From Paraburkholderia podalyriae (lineage in GTDB: Bacteria; Pseudomonadota; Gammaproteobacteria; Burkholderiales; Burkholderiaceae): 64,000 nucleotides of DNA. The DNA lies in assembly GCF_014397785.1 (NCBI RefSeq), contig NZ_VZQQ01000010.1, positions 62,001 to 126,000 of the forward strand, read 5' to 3'. Both the position numbers and the translations under genes were made by a program. Shown piece after piece: positions 47,463 to 56,570 of the stretch (position 1 is the first letter of the stretch; the number at the start of each line of letters is the position of its first letter). The notes beneath the pieces are model-generated. The model made no database searches. It was given only the letters and a program-made list of their open reading frames with translations, and had not been told where the DNA came from.

Positions 47463-48311
47463 TTGGCGAGAACGAAGGAGACGCGTGCGAACGCCGCGCC
47501 CGGCGCCGGAACGATTTTTACGTTGCGCGCCATCGGTCTCGTGCTCGCCGCCCGCTGGCTTTTCTCGATGTCCGAGATGAACCTGACCACCGCGCTGACC
47601 GCGATGGCATCTTCGCCATGGGCATGTATCAACCTCGTCTTTCTGTTCCTGCTGATCTTTCTGCCGGGCGCGCGCGCCGTCGCTGAGCGTCCGTTTCATC
47701 CGTTGCCGCAATGGCTGCGGCAGGCACTGCGCCTGTTCGCGTTCCTCGGGTTTCTGTTTGCGCTGTGGTCGGTCGGCGCGTTCGTTGCGAGCGCCGGTTG
47801 GCGTCGCGCAATGCAGGCGGTCGCAGCCACCAACGGCTGGCTCGTCGCGGCGCCGGTGCTGTACGCGATGGTCTTGTGGATCTGCCGGCCGCTGCCGTTG
47901 TGGCGTACCAATGTGGCGGCGCGGCGTTTCGCGATCGGCCGCTATGCCGTGTCGCTCGATCCGCTGACGCGCACCGTCGTCGTGTGGGCCGAGCGGCGCA
48001 AGGTCGGGCAATATGACGCGCGCGAGTTGTCGGTGCGTTGGGCGAGCGGTTCCGATACGCGCGCGAGGCCGGCGCCCGTGGTTGCTTTCGGCGCGGCGAG
48101 CGAGGCCGGTGCGTCAGCGGCGCCGATGAGCTCGGTCGCGGCGCCGTCGCTTGCGCGCAGTGCGTTCGGCGTACGTCCGAAGGTTGAGTTGCTGTGGGAT
48201 TCGCCGGCCGCCGCGGGTCATAACCGGCAGACCGTTTTCCGCGCCCCGCTGACGACCGAAGGAGATCGCGTCGCCGCCCGCGCGCTCGACACGACGCTGC
48301 GTCAGGTCTGA
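47463..48311 (+). CDS. Membrane protein of unknown function
   Basis: 282 residues from a TTG start at 47463: AGGAGG at 47452-47457 precedes it by 5 nt, while the ATG at 47458 in another frame gives no sensible protein. Four hydrophobic segments (about residues 18-35, 54-70, 90-110, 120-140) are followed by a cytoplasmic domain with WAERRKVGQYDARELSVRW and an Ala/Pro/Ser-rich linker. TATAAT at 47409-47414 is a possible -10. I do not recognise the family. Confidence 0.75.
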   Translation: MARTKETRANAAPGAGTIFTLRAIGLVLAARWLFSMSEMNLTTALTAMASSPWACINLVFLFLLIFLPGARAVAERPFHPLPQWLRQALRLFAFLGFLFALWSVGAFVASAGWRRAMQAVAATNGWLVAAPVLYAMVLWICRPLPLWRTNVAARRFAIGRYAVSLDPLTRTVVVWAERRKVGQYDARELSVRWASGSDTRARPAPVVAFGAASEAGASAAPMSSVAAPSLARSAFGVRPKVELLWDSPAAAGHNRQTVFRAPLTTEGDRVAARALDTTLRQV

Positions 48312-48461
48312 CGCAGCACGTTTTGTGCTATTAAGCACGTCGCATGACCGATGCACGCATCCCGAAGCGAAGCTTCGCCGATAATGCAATCACGGCGCCC
48401 GGCCTACAGCTGGGCGTGGGAAACACTCATCGATCGTATTGCGTCTTTCGCAGGAGTCGCC

Positions 48462-48926
48462 ATGCTGGTTCGCTGGTTGCTTGCCGCCCTTCATCTGCTC
48501 GCTTATGGTTTTGCGCTCGCGTCGATTCTCAGGCGCACGTGGTCGCTGCGTCGCGCGTCGGTGCCCGCCGCGTTGCGTTCGGTGTTCCGTGCTGATTCAG
48601 GCTGGGGCATCGCCGCGCTGGTGCTGATCGTGACCGGGTTGATGCGCGTGTTCGGCGGGTATGAGAAGGGCGCCGACTACTACCTGCACGAGCCGCTCTT
48701 TCACGTGAAGATGGCGTTTCTGGTGCTGATCCTGATCCTCGAGGTGCCCACCATGCTCGGCCTGATGCGCTGGCGCGCGTCGATCCGGAGCGGCGCGGCG
48801 CCAAATCTGAAGAGGGCGCGTTCCTACGCGCATTTCAGCGTGATCCAGACCGTTCTGCTGGTACTGATGGTGTTTGCCGCGACCGGAATGGCGCGTGGTA
48901 TCGGGCTGCCCGCCGGCGTGGTTTAG
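48462..48926 (+). CDS. DUF2214 family membrane protein
   Basis: 154 residues from ATG 48462, with AGGAG at 48452-48456. Four membrane helices, conserved FRADSGWGIAALVLIVTGLMR and FHVKMAFLVLILILEVPTM. Function unknown for the family. Confidence 0.85.
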   Translation: MLVRWLLAALHLLAYGFALASILRRTWSLRRASVPAALRSVFRADSGWGIAALVLIVTGLMRVFGGYEKGADYYLHEPLFHVKMAFLVLILILEVPTMLGLMRWRASIRSGAAPNLKRARSYAHFSVIQTVLLVLMVFAATGMARGIGLPAGVV

Positions 48927-49011
48927 CGCGGCGGGCCTTCCATTCCTGCGAGGCTAGTGGCGTTAAGCGTGGCGAGGCTTGCCGCGGCGGCTAATCCATC
49001 CCTGCGTCGCG

Positions 49012-50886
49012 CTAGCCGACCAGCAAACCGGAATCGCCGACCCGGTCGGCTTTGAACTCTGCCGTCTCGCGCACGCGCTCCGGCTCGCCGAGACCCTTGA
49101 TCAACTCCAGCGCCTGACGCTCGAACAAGCGACGGTACAAGCCGTTGTCGCGTTTGATCAGCGCGTCGTGGCTGCCTTCTTCGATCACTTTGCCCTTGTC
49201 GAGCACCAGCAGCCGGTCGAGTGCTCGCACCGTCGACAGCCGATGCGCGACCACCAGCGTCGTACGTCCTTGCATCAGCCGCTCCATCGCGCGCTGGATC
49301 AGCACTTCGCTTTCGCTGTCGAGGCTCGACGTGGCTTCGTCGAGGATCAGGATCGGTGCGTCGGCGAGAAACGCGCGCGCGATCGCGACGCGTTGACGCT
49401 CACCGCCCGATAGCTTGATTCCGCGTTCGCCGACCAGCGTGTCGTAGCGATTCGGCAGCGCGGCGATGAAGTCGTGCGCGCTCGCGAGCCGCGCGGCACG
49501 CTCGATGTCGGCGCGGCTCGCGCCTGGCCGTGCATACGCGATATTCTCAGCAAGCGAGCGGTGAAACAGCACAGGTTCCTGCTGGACGATCGCGATCTGG
49601 CTGCGCAGTGACGCTTGCCGGACCTGCGCGATGTCTTGACCGTCGATCGTGATCCGGCCGCCCGAAATGTCGTGAAGGCGCTGGATCAGCTTGATGAAGG
49701 TGGTCTTGCCCGAGCCGGAATGACCGACCAGCCCGACGCGCTCGCCCGGCGCGATGCGTAGGGAGAAGTCGTCGTAGAGCGGCCGGCTGTGCGCGCCATA
49801 ATGAAACGACACGTGCTCGAAGCGGATCTCACCGACGCGGATCGCGATCGGGCCGGCGCCGGGACGATCCTCGACGCCGAGTGGCTGACTTTCGAGCGAC
49901 ACCAGTTCCTCCATGTCGTTGACCGAGCGTTGCAGGTTGCGGATGTGCATGCCGATGTCGCGAAGGTAGCCTTGCAGCATGAAGAACATCGTCAGCGCGA
50001 ACGTGATGTCGCCGACGCTCGCTTCGCCGCGCGCCCACAGCAGCAGCGCCACGCCCAGAATCGCGGCCTGGATCGCGGCCAGCATGCCGCCCTGGAGGCC
50101 GCCGTTGAGCGTGCCGCGCACCCACGTGCGGCGCGTGCGCTGCCGCCATTTGCCGATCACGTGCGCGAGGCGCGCTTCCTCGCGCGCTTCCGCGCCGAAC
50201 GCCTTGACGACGCCGTTGCAGCTGACCGCATCGGCGAGCGCGCCGCCCATGCGCGTGTCCCAGGCGTTCGCGAGACGCGCGGATGGCGCGACGAAGCCGA
50301 GCGACACCGTCACGGTCACGCCGATGTACAGCAGCGAGCCGATGCCGACGACGACGCCCATCATCGGCCAGCGCCAACCAAGCAGCGCGGTCGCACCGGC
50401 CAGCATCACGAGCGATGGCAGCAGCGCGATCAGCAGCGTATCGTTCAGCAGGTCTAGCGCCCACATGCCGCGCGTGATCTTGCGCACGGTCGAGCCAGCG
50501 AAGCTGTTCGCGTGCCAGTCGGTCGAAAAGCGCTGCACGCGATGAAACGCGCGCGCGGCGATCTCGCTCATCATCTTCAGCGTGAAGCGGATGATGTTGA
50601 AGTACACGCCCTGGCGTAGCAGGGTCACGGCGAGGCCAAGCGCGGCAAGCACGCCGAAGGCATCGAGCGCGTGGTGCCAGACGGGCGCCGACGATGCCGG
50701 ACCGGCAGCGATCGCGTCGACGAGACGTCCGGCGAAGACCGGCGTCAGGATGTCGGCGCCCGCTGTGAGCAGCGCGAGCGCCGTGATCACGACGATGCGC
50801 CACGGCTGTTGTGCCCAGTGACGGAAGGTGAAGCCGAGGACATCCTTGAAGGCTTGTCCGCGAAAGTCGAGTTTTCTGTTGGCCAT
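49012..50886 (-). CDS. ABC exporter, fused permease and ATPase
   Basis: 624 residues. Six-helix type-1 exporter domain, then ATPase with Walker A GLVGHSGSGKTT, signature LSGGERQRVAIARAFL and Walker B PILILDEATSSLD, H-loop VVAHRLSTV. Related to lipid or multidrug half-exporters; substrate unknown. Flanked by a DUF2214 gene and a 500-nt gap, so apparently transcribed alone. Confidence 0.9.
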   Translation of the reverse strand: MANRKLDFRGQAFKDVLGFTFRHWAQQPWRIVVITALALLTAGADILTPVFAGRLVDAIAAGPASSAPVWHHALDAFGVLAALGLAVTLLRQGVYFNIIRFTLKMMSEIAARAFHRVQRFSTDWHANSFAGSTVRKITRGMWALDLLNDTLLIALLPSLVMLAGATALLGWRWPMMGVVVGIGSLLYIGVTVTVSLGFVAPSARLANAWDTRMGGALADAVSCNGVVKAFGAEAREEARLAHVIGKWRQRTRRTWVRGTLNGGLQGGMLAAIQAAILGVALLLWARGEASVGDITFALTMFFMLQGYLRDIGMHIRNLQRSVNDMEELVSLESQPLGVEDRPGAGPIAIRVGEIRFEHVSFHYGAHSRPLYDDFSLRIAPGERVGLVGHSGSGKTTFIKLIQRLHDISGGRITIDGQDIAQVRQASLRSQIAIVQQEPVLFHRSLAENIAYARPGASRADIERAARLASAHDFIAALPNRYDTLVGERGIKLSGGERQRVAIARAFLADAPILILDEATSSLDSESEVLIQRAMERLMQGRTTLVVAHRLSTVRALDRLLVLDKGKVIEEGSHDALIKRDNGLYRRLFERQALELIKGLGEPERVRETAEFKADRVGDSGLLVG

Positions 50887-51390
50887 TTGCTTTCGACCCG
50901 GCGACGCACGAGCGCGCCGAGGTTCCAGTCAGAAACGAAAAAGGGTAGACAGCCAGCGGAGGCCGGAATCCGCGCGGGAACGCGACGGCAGGCAACGGCA
51001 ACGGAACAACGGACTGTCCGGAATGAACGCGGCGCGCCTGTCGAGGCGCCCCAGCATCAGCGACGACGCGGCGGCTTTATGGCCTCATCGGTCGTGGCGG
51101 ACGGGCCGACGGTCGCGACACCATGCGAGGGAATGCGCGATGCACTGCGAACATGTGGCGCCTCCCTGAGATGGTTCAAGATGGAGAAACCGGACGGAGC
51201 CGGATCGGGCGAATGCCCGTTCGCCGAATATAGCAACAAGGCGGGGCGCTCGCCAACCTACGGAACGACGTGGTTCTACGGCCAGCAGTACCTCGGATGG
51301 CGCACGCGAAGAATTGCCGGCAAATAGAAAAAGGGCTTACGCATTGCTACGTAAGCCCTTTTGTCTTCGGTGATCGACACACCAAGAATC
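50887..51390. other. 500-nt gap upstream of ABC exporter and downstream of tRNA-Val
   Basis: Contains the exporter promoter region and the terminator of tRNA-Val. A small + strand frame (51133-51327, 64 codons) ends two bases before that terminator; coding status unproven. Confidence 0.4.
51329..51362 (-). terminator. Terminator of tRNA-Val (bidirectional shape)
   Basis: AAAAGGGCTTACG (51329-51341) and CGTAAGCCCTTTT (51350-51362) form a perfect 13-bp stem with an 8-nt loop. On the minus strand it lies 28 nt beyond the tRNA and is followed by TTTCTATTT. Confidence 0.88.
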
Positions 51391-51465
51391 TGGTGGGTAG
51401 TACTGGGATCGAACCAGTGACCCCTGCCGTGTGAAGGCAGTGCTCTACCGCTGAGCTAACCACCC
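51391..51465 (-). tRNA. tRNA-Val (CAC)
   Basis: 75 nt with encoded CCA. Reads GGGTGGTTAGCTC at the 5' end; acceptor GGGTGGT/ACCACCC-type pairing; anticodon loop TTCACAC gives CAC. This is the rarer valine isoacceptor, decoding GUG. Confidence 0.95.
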
Positions 51466-51513
51466 GAAGAGAGTCAAATTATGTCAGGGATTTCCGGGTA
51501 CGTCCAGTCTTTT

Positions 51514-52248
51514 TCAAGCAGTTTGCTCATCCGTTGCGGGCGCGGGTTCAGTACGCCAGACGCTGATACCTTTGATTGCTTTGTCGAGACCGTCGAGCAC
51601 CGCTTCGTGCGCGGCGCTTTCGACGTCGCTCGCAGCGATCACGACCAGTTCCAGCAAGTCGAGCGCGACGCGCGGCGCGTGCGTATCGCCGCCGGTCTGC
51701 GCTTCACCAAGCATGTCGATGACGAGGCTTTCCTGGCCGCGCGTCATCGCCAGATAGACTTCTGCGAGCAGTTCCGAGTCGAGTAGCGCGCCGTGCAGCG
51801 TGCGGTGCGCATTGCTGATGCCGAAGCGGTCGCACAGCGCATCGAGCGAATTGCGCTTGCCGGGGAACATCTGCTTGGCTTGCGCGAGCGTGTCGATGAT
51901 CTCGCCGCAGTGCGTGTTCACCGGCGGCAGACCGAGCAGCGCGAACTCGGCGTCGAGGAAGCCGATGTCGAAGGGCGCGTTGTGGATGATCAGGTCCGCG
52001 TCCTGGATGAAGTCGCGGAACTGGTCGATGATCTCGGCGAACTTCGGCTTGTCGCTCAAAAATTCCGTGGTGAGGCCGTGCACCGCGAGTGCGCCCGGAT
52101 CGCTATCGCGCTCCGGGTTGATATAGAAGTGCAGGTTGTTGCCGGTCAGCCGGCGGTTCACCAGTTCGACGCAACCCAGTTCGAGAATCCGGTCGCCGCC
52201 GCGGGCGTTCAGGCCGGTCGTTTCGGTATCGAGGATCAGTTGACGCAT
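51514..52248 (-). CDS. dnaQ: DNA polymerase III epsilon subunit (3'-5' proofreading)
   Basis: 244 residues. Exo I motif LDTETTGL (Asp7, Glu9), Exo II HNAPFDIGFLD, Exo III around LHGALLDSELLAEVYL. The C-terminal helix binds the alpha subunit. The order methyltransferase-rnhA-dnaQ is conserved in betaproteobacteria. Confidence 0.97.
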   Translation of the reverse strand: MRQLILDTETTGLNARGGDRILELGCVELVNRRLTGNNLHFYINPERDSDPGALAVHGLTTEFLSDKPKFAEIIDQFRDFIQDADLIIHNAPFDIGFLDAEFALLGLPPVNTHCGEIIDTLAQAKQMFPGKRNSLDALCDRFGISNAHRTLHGALLDSELLAEVYLAMTRGQESLVIDMLGEAQTGGDTHAPRVALDLLELVVIAASDVESAAHEAVLDGLDKAIKGISVWRTEPAPATDEQTA

Positions 52249-52328
52249 GTCGGATTAGCCAGCTTCGAAAAAATTGCAGAAAAAAGTGGAGAGGGCGCTG
52301 CGCGTCGTTGCTGACGCGCGCAGTCTCC

Positions 52329-52775
52329 TTACAACTGCGCGAGCGATGCCACGCCGCGATTGGCCAACTGATCGGCGCGTTCGTTTTCCGGATGTCCGTT
52401 GTGGCCGCGCACCCAGCGCCATTCCACCTCGTGTTGCGCGACGAGCGCATCGAGCCGCTTCCACAGATCGGCGTTCTTGACCGGCTGCTTCGCCGCGGTG
52501 ACCCAGCCTTTCTTCTTCCAGCCGTGAATCCACTCGCTGATGCCCTTCTGTACGTACTGCGAGTCGGTGTGCACGATCGCCTTGCACGGGCGCTTCAACG
52601 CCTCGAGCGCGGAAATCACGCCCATCAGCTCCATGCGATTGTTGGTCGTGTTGGCCTCGCCGCCGAACAGTTCTTTTTCCTGGCTGCCGAAGCGCAGCAA
52701 CGCGCCCCAGCCGCCAGGGCCGGGATTGCCCTTGCAGGCGCCGTCGGTATAGATGTCGATGTGATCCGGAGTCAT
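52329..52775 (-). CDS. rnhA: Ribonuclease HI
   Basis: 148 residues. Catalytic acids in [27 protein letters not shown], and the C-terminal NERADQLA. Degrades RNA in RNA-DNA hybrids. Its ATG overlaps the stop of the upstream methyltransferase gene by 4 nt; dnaQ follows after 80 nt. Confidence 0.97.
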   Translation of the reverse strand: MTPDHIDIYTDGACKGNPGPGGWGALLRFGSQEKELFGGEANTTNNRMELMGVISALEALKRPCKAIVHTDSQYVQKGISEWIHGWKKKGWVTAAKQPVKNADLWKRLDALVAQHEVEWRWVRGHNGHPENERADQLANRGVASLAQL

Positions 52776-53650
52776 TCGCTATGGTTACGTGTGTTCGGGG
52801 TGGCGGGCGCGAGACCCGCTGCGAGGACGGGCTTTTTAACTTTCAGCGGCCCAACGAGGCGCATGCCGCGCACGCGCTTGATCGCCTTGATCATGTAGGT
52901 GGCGCCGAAAATCGGCCACCAGCGGTCGCCGGCGGCTTCCATGAAGCCGTAACGCGCGAGCCATTGATCGCTCGCGAGCGGCGGACGATAGCATCCGAAG
53001 CGTCCGCGTTCAAGGTCGAAGCCGAGCAGCTTGATCCAGTCCTTCAGGCGCGTGAACGCGATCAGGTCGACGGCGGCGGGCACGAACGGGCGGCCTGTCA
53101 TCTTGCCGATCGACTGCCGTACGCCCCACAGCGACAACGAGTTGAAGCCGAGGATGATCAGCTGGCCTTCGGGCACCAGTACGCGTTCGGCTTCGCGCAG
53201 CAGCCGGTGCGGGTCGCTGGTGAATTCGAGCGTGTGCGGCATCACGAGCAGGTCGACGCTTTGCGCTTCGAAAGGCAGATCGAGCAGGTCGCACCAGACC
53301 GCGCTGCGCCCGGCCGGCGCGTGCAGACCAAGGGCGCCTGACGCGGCATTCGCGGGATTGTCGCCGCCAGCTATGCCCGCGCCGCTGATGCCGCTCGCGC
53401 TGCCACGACGTGCCGAGCGCGGATACGTGTACGGCGCGCTCGCGCCGCTCGCCGCGTCGAGCACGAGGCCGCGGCACGGCATGCGGTTCTCGCGCAGCGC
53501 GTCAAGCTGCGGCAGGCCGAGTTGCAGCGCATGATAGCCGAACATGTCCGACACCACGCGGTCGAGCTGGGTTTGCTCCCAGTCGAGCACGTAGCGGCCT
53601 GGCGGCGAATCGGTCCAGGCGGGCCAGTCTATAATCGCTCGGTCAGTCAT
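52772..53650 (-). CDS. Class I SAM-dependent methyltransferase
   Basis: 292 residues from ATG 53650. Motif I region [16 protein letters not shown] is atypical and followed by a 40-residue Gly/Ala/Ser-rich insert; motifs further on are [12 protein letters not shown] and [13 protein letters not shown], characteristic of the UbiE/SmtA-like group next to rnhA in betaproteobacteria. Substrate unknown. Divergent from gloB with only 18 bp between the two start codons. Confidence 0.87.
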   Translation of the reverse strand: MTDRAIIDWPAWTDSPPGRYVLDWEQTQLDRVVSDMFGYHALQLGLPQLDALRENRMPCRGLVLDAASGASAPYTYPRSARRGSASGISGAGIAGGDNPANAASGALGLHAPAGRSAVWCDLLDLPFEAQSVDLLVMPHTLEFTSDPHRLLREAERVLVPEGQLIILGFNSLSLWGVRQSIGKMTGRPFVPAAVDLIAFTRLKDWIKLLGFDLERGRFGCYRPPLASDQWLARYGFMEAAGDRWWPIFGATYMIKAIKRVRGMRLVGPLKVKKPVLAAGLAPATPNTRNHSE

Positions 53651-53668
53651 ATTAAAAATGCGTCGCCT

Positions 53669-54460
53669 ATGAATGCGCTCGAGTACGTATCGGTCCCGGC
53701 GTTTGAAGACAATTACATCTGGATCATTGCCGACGGACACCACGCGGTCGTCGTCGATCCGGGCGAAGCCGCCCCAGTGCGCGCCTGTCTGGCCCAACAA
53801 GGCTGGCGGCTGAGCGCTATTTTACTCACGCACCATCATCAAGACCACGTCGGCGGGGTGGCCGATCTGCTGAACGGGCAGGACGTGCCGGTCTATGGCC
53901 CCGCCGGCGAAGCGATCGCGCACCTGACGCATCGTCTCAAAAACGGCGATCACGTGACGATCGCGGCACCCGCACTCGAATTCAGCGTGCTCGACGTTCC
54001 CGGCCACACGAGCGGACACATTGCTTATTTCCAGGCGGCCGATTCGCGCGGCACGCCGCACGTATTTTGTGGCGACACGCTGTTCGCGTGCGGCTGCGGG
54101 CGCCTTTTCGAAGGCACGCCGCAGCAGATGCTGAACTCGCTCGATGCACTCGCCGCGCTGCCCGGCGCAACCGAAGTGCATTGCGCGCACGAATACACGC
54201 TGTCGAACATTCGCTTCGCGCTCGTTTGCGAGCCGCACAACGCCGAACTGCAAGCGTGGCGCGACAAGGCGAACGAGCTACGCGCCCGCCGTCAGCCGAC
54301 ATTGCCGACCACGATCGCGCACGAGCGCGCGGTCAATCCGTTCCTGCGAGCCGGCGAGCCGGCGATCCAATCGAACCTTGAAGCACAATTGCACGAGACG
54401 GTGTCCGACCGGCTGAAAGCCTTCACGTTGATGCGCGAATGGAAGAACCGCTTCCGTTGA
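53669..54460 (+). CDS. gloB: Hydroxyacylglutathione hydrolase (glyoxalase II)
   Basis: 263 residues. Binuclear metal motif THHHQDHVGG, then GHTSGHI, FCGDTLFACGCGRLF, and HEYTLSNIRFA. Hydrolyses S-lactoylglutathione in methylglyoxal detoxification. TATAAT at 53630-53635 is a possible -10, inside the start of the divergent methyltransferase gene. Confidence 0.96.
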   Translation: MNALEYVSVPAFEDNYIWIIADGHHAVVVDPGEAAPVRACLAQQGWRLSAILLTHHHQDHVGGVADLLNGQDVPVYGPAGEAIAHLTHRLKNGDHVTIAAPALEFSVLDVPGHTSGHIAYFQAADSRGTPHVFCGDTLFACGCGRLFEGTPQQMLNSLDALAALPGATEVHCAHEYTLSNIRFALVCEPHNAELQAWRDKANELRARRQPTLPTTIAHERAVNPFLRAGEPAIQSNLEAQLHETVSDRLKAFTLMREWKNRFR

Positions 54461-54618
54461 TCCGGAGGGCATTCGGCGCTTCTTCACGCGATGAATCGGA
54501 AGAATTCGCCAAGCCCAAGATTTGGTTGATTTTTTTCTCGATTTTCCGATTGACGGAAACGTTGACGTTTCGTACTATCGGCTGCAAATTCCAGCCCCTT
54601 GTGGAAACCGAGACGTTC

Positions 54619-56307
54619 ATGCGATTCATCTTAAGTGCGTTATTGGTCCTGACACTCGCCGCGTGCGCGAGCCAGGGACCGACGACGAACACCGCCAATA
54701 ACTCCGCCAGCCAGCAAGCCGTAGCCGACGCCCTTCGCAAGAACGCCACCGCTAAAGAAACCATCAATGTCGACCAGAGCTCCGTCAATCAGTTGACGAG
54801 TCAGGACGCCGATCTGTGGGGCCGCATTCGTCGTGGCTTCCAGATGACGGACCTGCAGAGCGACCTCGTCGACATGCAGCTCAACTGGTATCTACAGCGT
54901 CCCGATTACGTGCAGCGCATGACCGAGCGCTCGCAGAAATACCTGTATCACATCGTCGAGGAGCTCGAGGCTCGCCATATGCCGACCGAGCTCGCGCTCC
55001 TGCCGTTCATCGAATCTGCGTATAGCCCGCAGGCTTTGTCGGTCGCCAAGGCGGCTGGTATGTGGCAGTTCATGCCGGGCACGGGTCGCACTTACAACCT
55101 GAAGCAGAACATGTGGCAGGACGAGCGCCGCGACGTGCTCGCGTCGACCAGCGCCGCGCTCGACTACCTGTCGAACCTGCACGACATGTTCGGCGACTGG
55201 CAACTCGCCCTCGCCGCGTATAACTGGGGCGAGGGCAACGTGCAGCGCGCGATCGCGCGTAACGAGGCGGCGGGTCTGCCGACCGACTACCTGAGCCTGC
55301 GTATGCCGAGCGAAACGCGCAACTACGTGCCGAAGCTGCAGGCGGTCAAAAACCTCGTGATGAACCCGCAGATGTACGGGCTCACGCTGCCGTCTATTCC
55401 GAATCACCCGTACTTCGTGACCGTGACGACCTCGCACGACATCGACGTCGACATCGCCGCGCGGCTCGCGAATATGTCGACGGACGAGTTCCGTTCGCTG
55501 AACCCGTCGTTCAAGAAGCCGGTGATTCTCGGCGCGACGCAGCCGCAGATCCTGTTGCCGTTCGACAACGCGTCCGCGTTCGAGCGCAATCTGAAAACGT
55601 ACTCGGGCTCGCTGTCGTCCTGGACCACCTACACGGTCGACGAACGCGCGACGCCCGCGGCGATCGCGCAGAAAATCGGCGTCGACGCCGACACGCTGAT
55701 GGAGGTGAACAAGATTCCCGTCGGCATGCGCCTGAAGCCGGGCTCGACGATCGTCGTGCCGCGCGGCTCGGACGACGACGAGGACATCAGCGCCGACGTT
55801 GCCGAGAGCGCGGTGCTCGCGATGGAGCCCGACGTCCCCGACACGCGCAAGATGCTGATCCGCGTGCGCCGCAATCAGTCGATGGCCGCCATCGCGCTGC
55901 GCTATGGCGTGTCGGTCGGTCAGTTGAAAGCGTGGAACAAGACGCATCGCGATCAGGTTTCGCGCGGTCAGGTCGTCGTGCTGCACGTGCCGGTCGGCAA
56001 GTCGGTGCCGAACGAGCCAGGTCCTGAAAAAATCGCCGCCGACGTGCAAGGCGGCAGCGTGCAGAAGATTGGCGTCCGTGCCGCAGACTCACACGGCTAT
56101 TCGCGCTACGATAAGAAGAAAGGGCGCGGCCATTCAGCCATCGTCAAGGTCTCCGAGCCGGGCGGCAAGGGTGACAAGCCGGCGGCGCCCATTGCCACCA
56201 AGGGCAAGGTCGAGAAGGTGTCGGCCTCGGTGCCCGGCAAGGCGTCGAAGGCCGCGGCAGAGAGCCGCCCGAAGATCGCGGCCAACGCGAAGAAGAAGGG
56301 TAAATAG
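54619..56307 (+). CDS. mltD: Membrane-bound lytic murein transglycosylase D
   Basis: 562 residues from ATG 54619. Lipobox LTLAAC makes Cys16 lipidated. SLT domain with catalytic Glu132 (PFIESAYSPQA), GMWQFMPGTGR and AAYNWGEGNV. Two LysM domains near residues 340-390 and 415-465 bind peptidoglycan. The last 90 residues are Lys/Ala/Gly-rich and probably disordered. Cleaves glycan strands with anhydro-muropeptide release, feeding the NagZ recycling pathway. Confidence 0.95.
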   Translation: MRFILSALLVLTLAACASQGPTTNTANNSASQQAVADALRKNATAKETINVDQSSVNQLTSQDADLWGRIRRGFQMTDLQSDLVDMQLNWYLQRPDYVQRMTERSQKYLYHIVEELEARHMPTELALLPFIESAYSPQALSVAKAAGMWQFMPGTGRTYNLKQNMWQDERRDVLASTSAALDYLSNLHDMFGDWQLALAAYNWGEGNVQRAIARNEAAGLPTDYLSLRMPSETRNYVPKLQAVKNLVMNPQMYGLTLPSIPNHPYFVTVTTSHDIDVDIAARLANMSTDEFRSLNPSFKKPVILGATQPQILLPFDNASAFERNLKTYSGSLSSWTTYTVDERATPAAIAQKIGVDADTLMEVNKIPVGMRLKPGSTIVVPRGSDDDEDISADVAESAVLAMEPDVPDTRKMLIRVRRNQSMAAIALRYGVSVGQLKAWNKTHRDQVSRGQVVVLHVPVGKSVPNEPGPEKIAADVQGGSVQKIGVRAADSHGYSRYDKKKGRGHSAIVKVSEPGGKGDKPAAPIATKGKVEKVSASVPGKASKAAAESRPKIAANAKKKGK

Positions 56308-56392
56308 ACCAATAGCGGCTCCCACGGTAGTGACCACATGCGTTGCGGGGGCAGCGCATGGATTGCGCTCCGATCACGCACCGTGTTCATGC

Positions 56393-56423
56393 AACGCCGT
56401 CCGCTTAGGGTGACGGCGTTTTT
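56393..56423 (+). terminator. Terminator after mltD
   Basis: AACGCCGTC (56393-56401) pairs with GACGGCGTT (56412-56420), 10-nt loop, followed by T-run to 56423. Confidence 0.85.
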
Positions 56424-56570
56424 CATTGCGCGGACGATTCCTGCGGGTTGGCCGTATTTACTTTATTGTTCGTGCTTCGGTCACATTGGCCGTTCGGTGC
56501 CGTCCTGTCCCGATCCGTCCGAACCTCAGGCGAGGTTCTTGAGATCATTTCCAGGCTTACTTCCTGATTT

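Noticed and set aside
43600..50886. The two ABC exporters with the glycosyltransferase as one polysaccharide or natural-product export system
   Set aside because: They lie on different strands and are separated by unrelated membrane genes; no biosynthetic genes accompany them.
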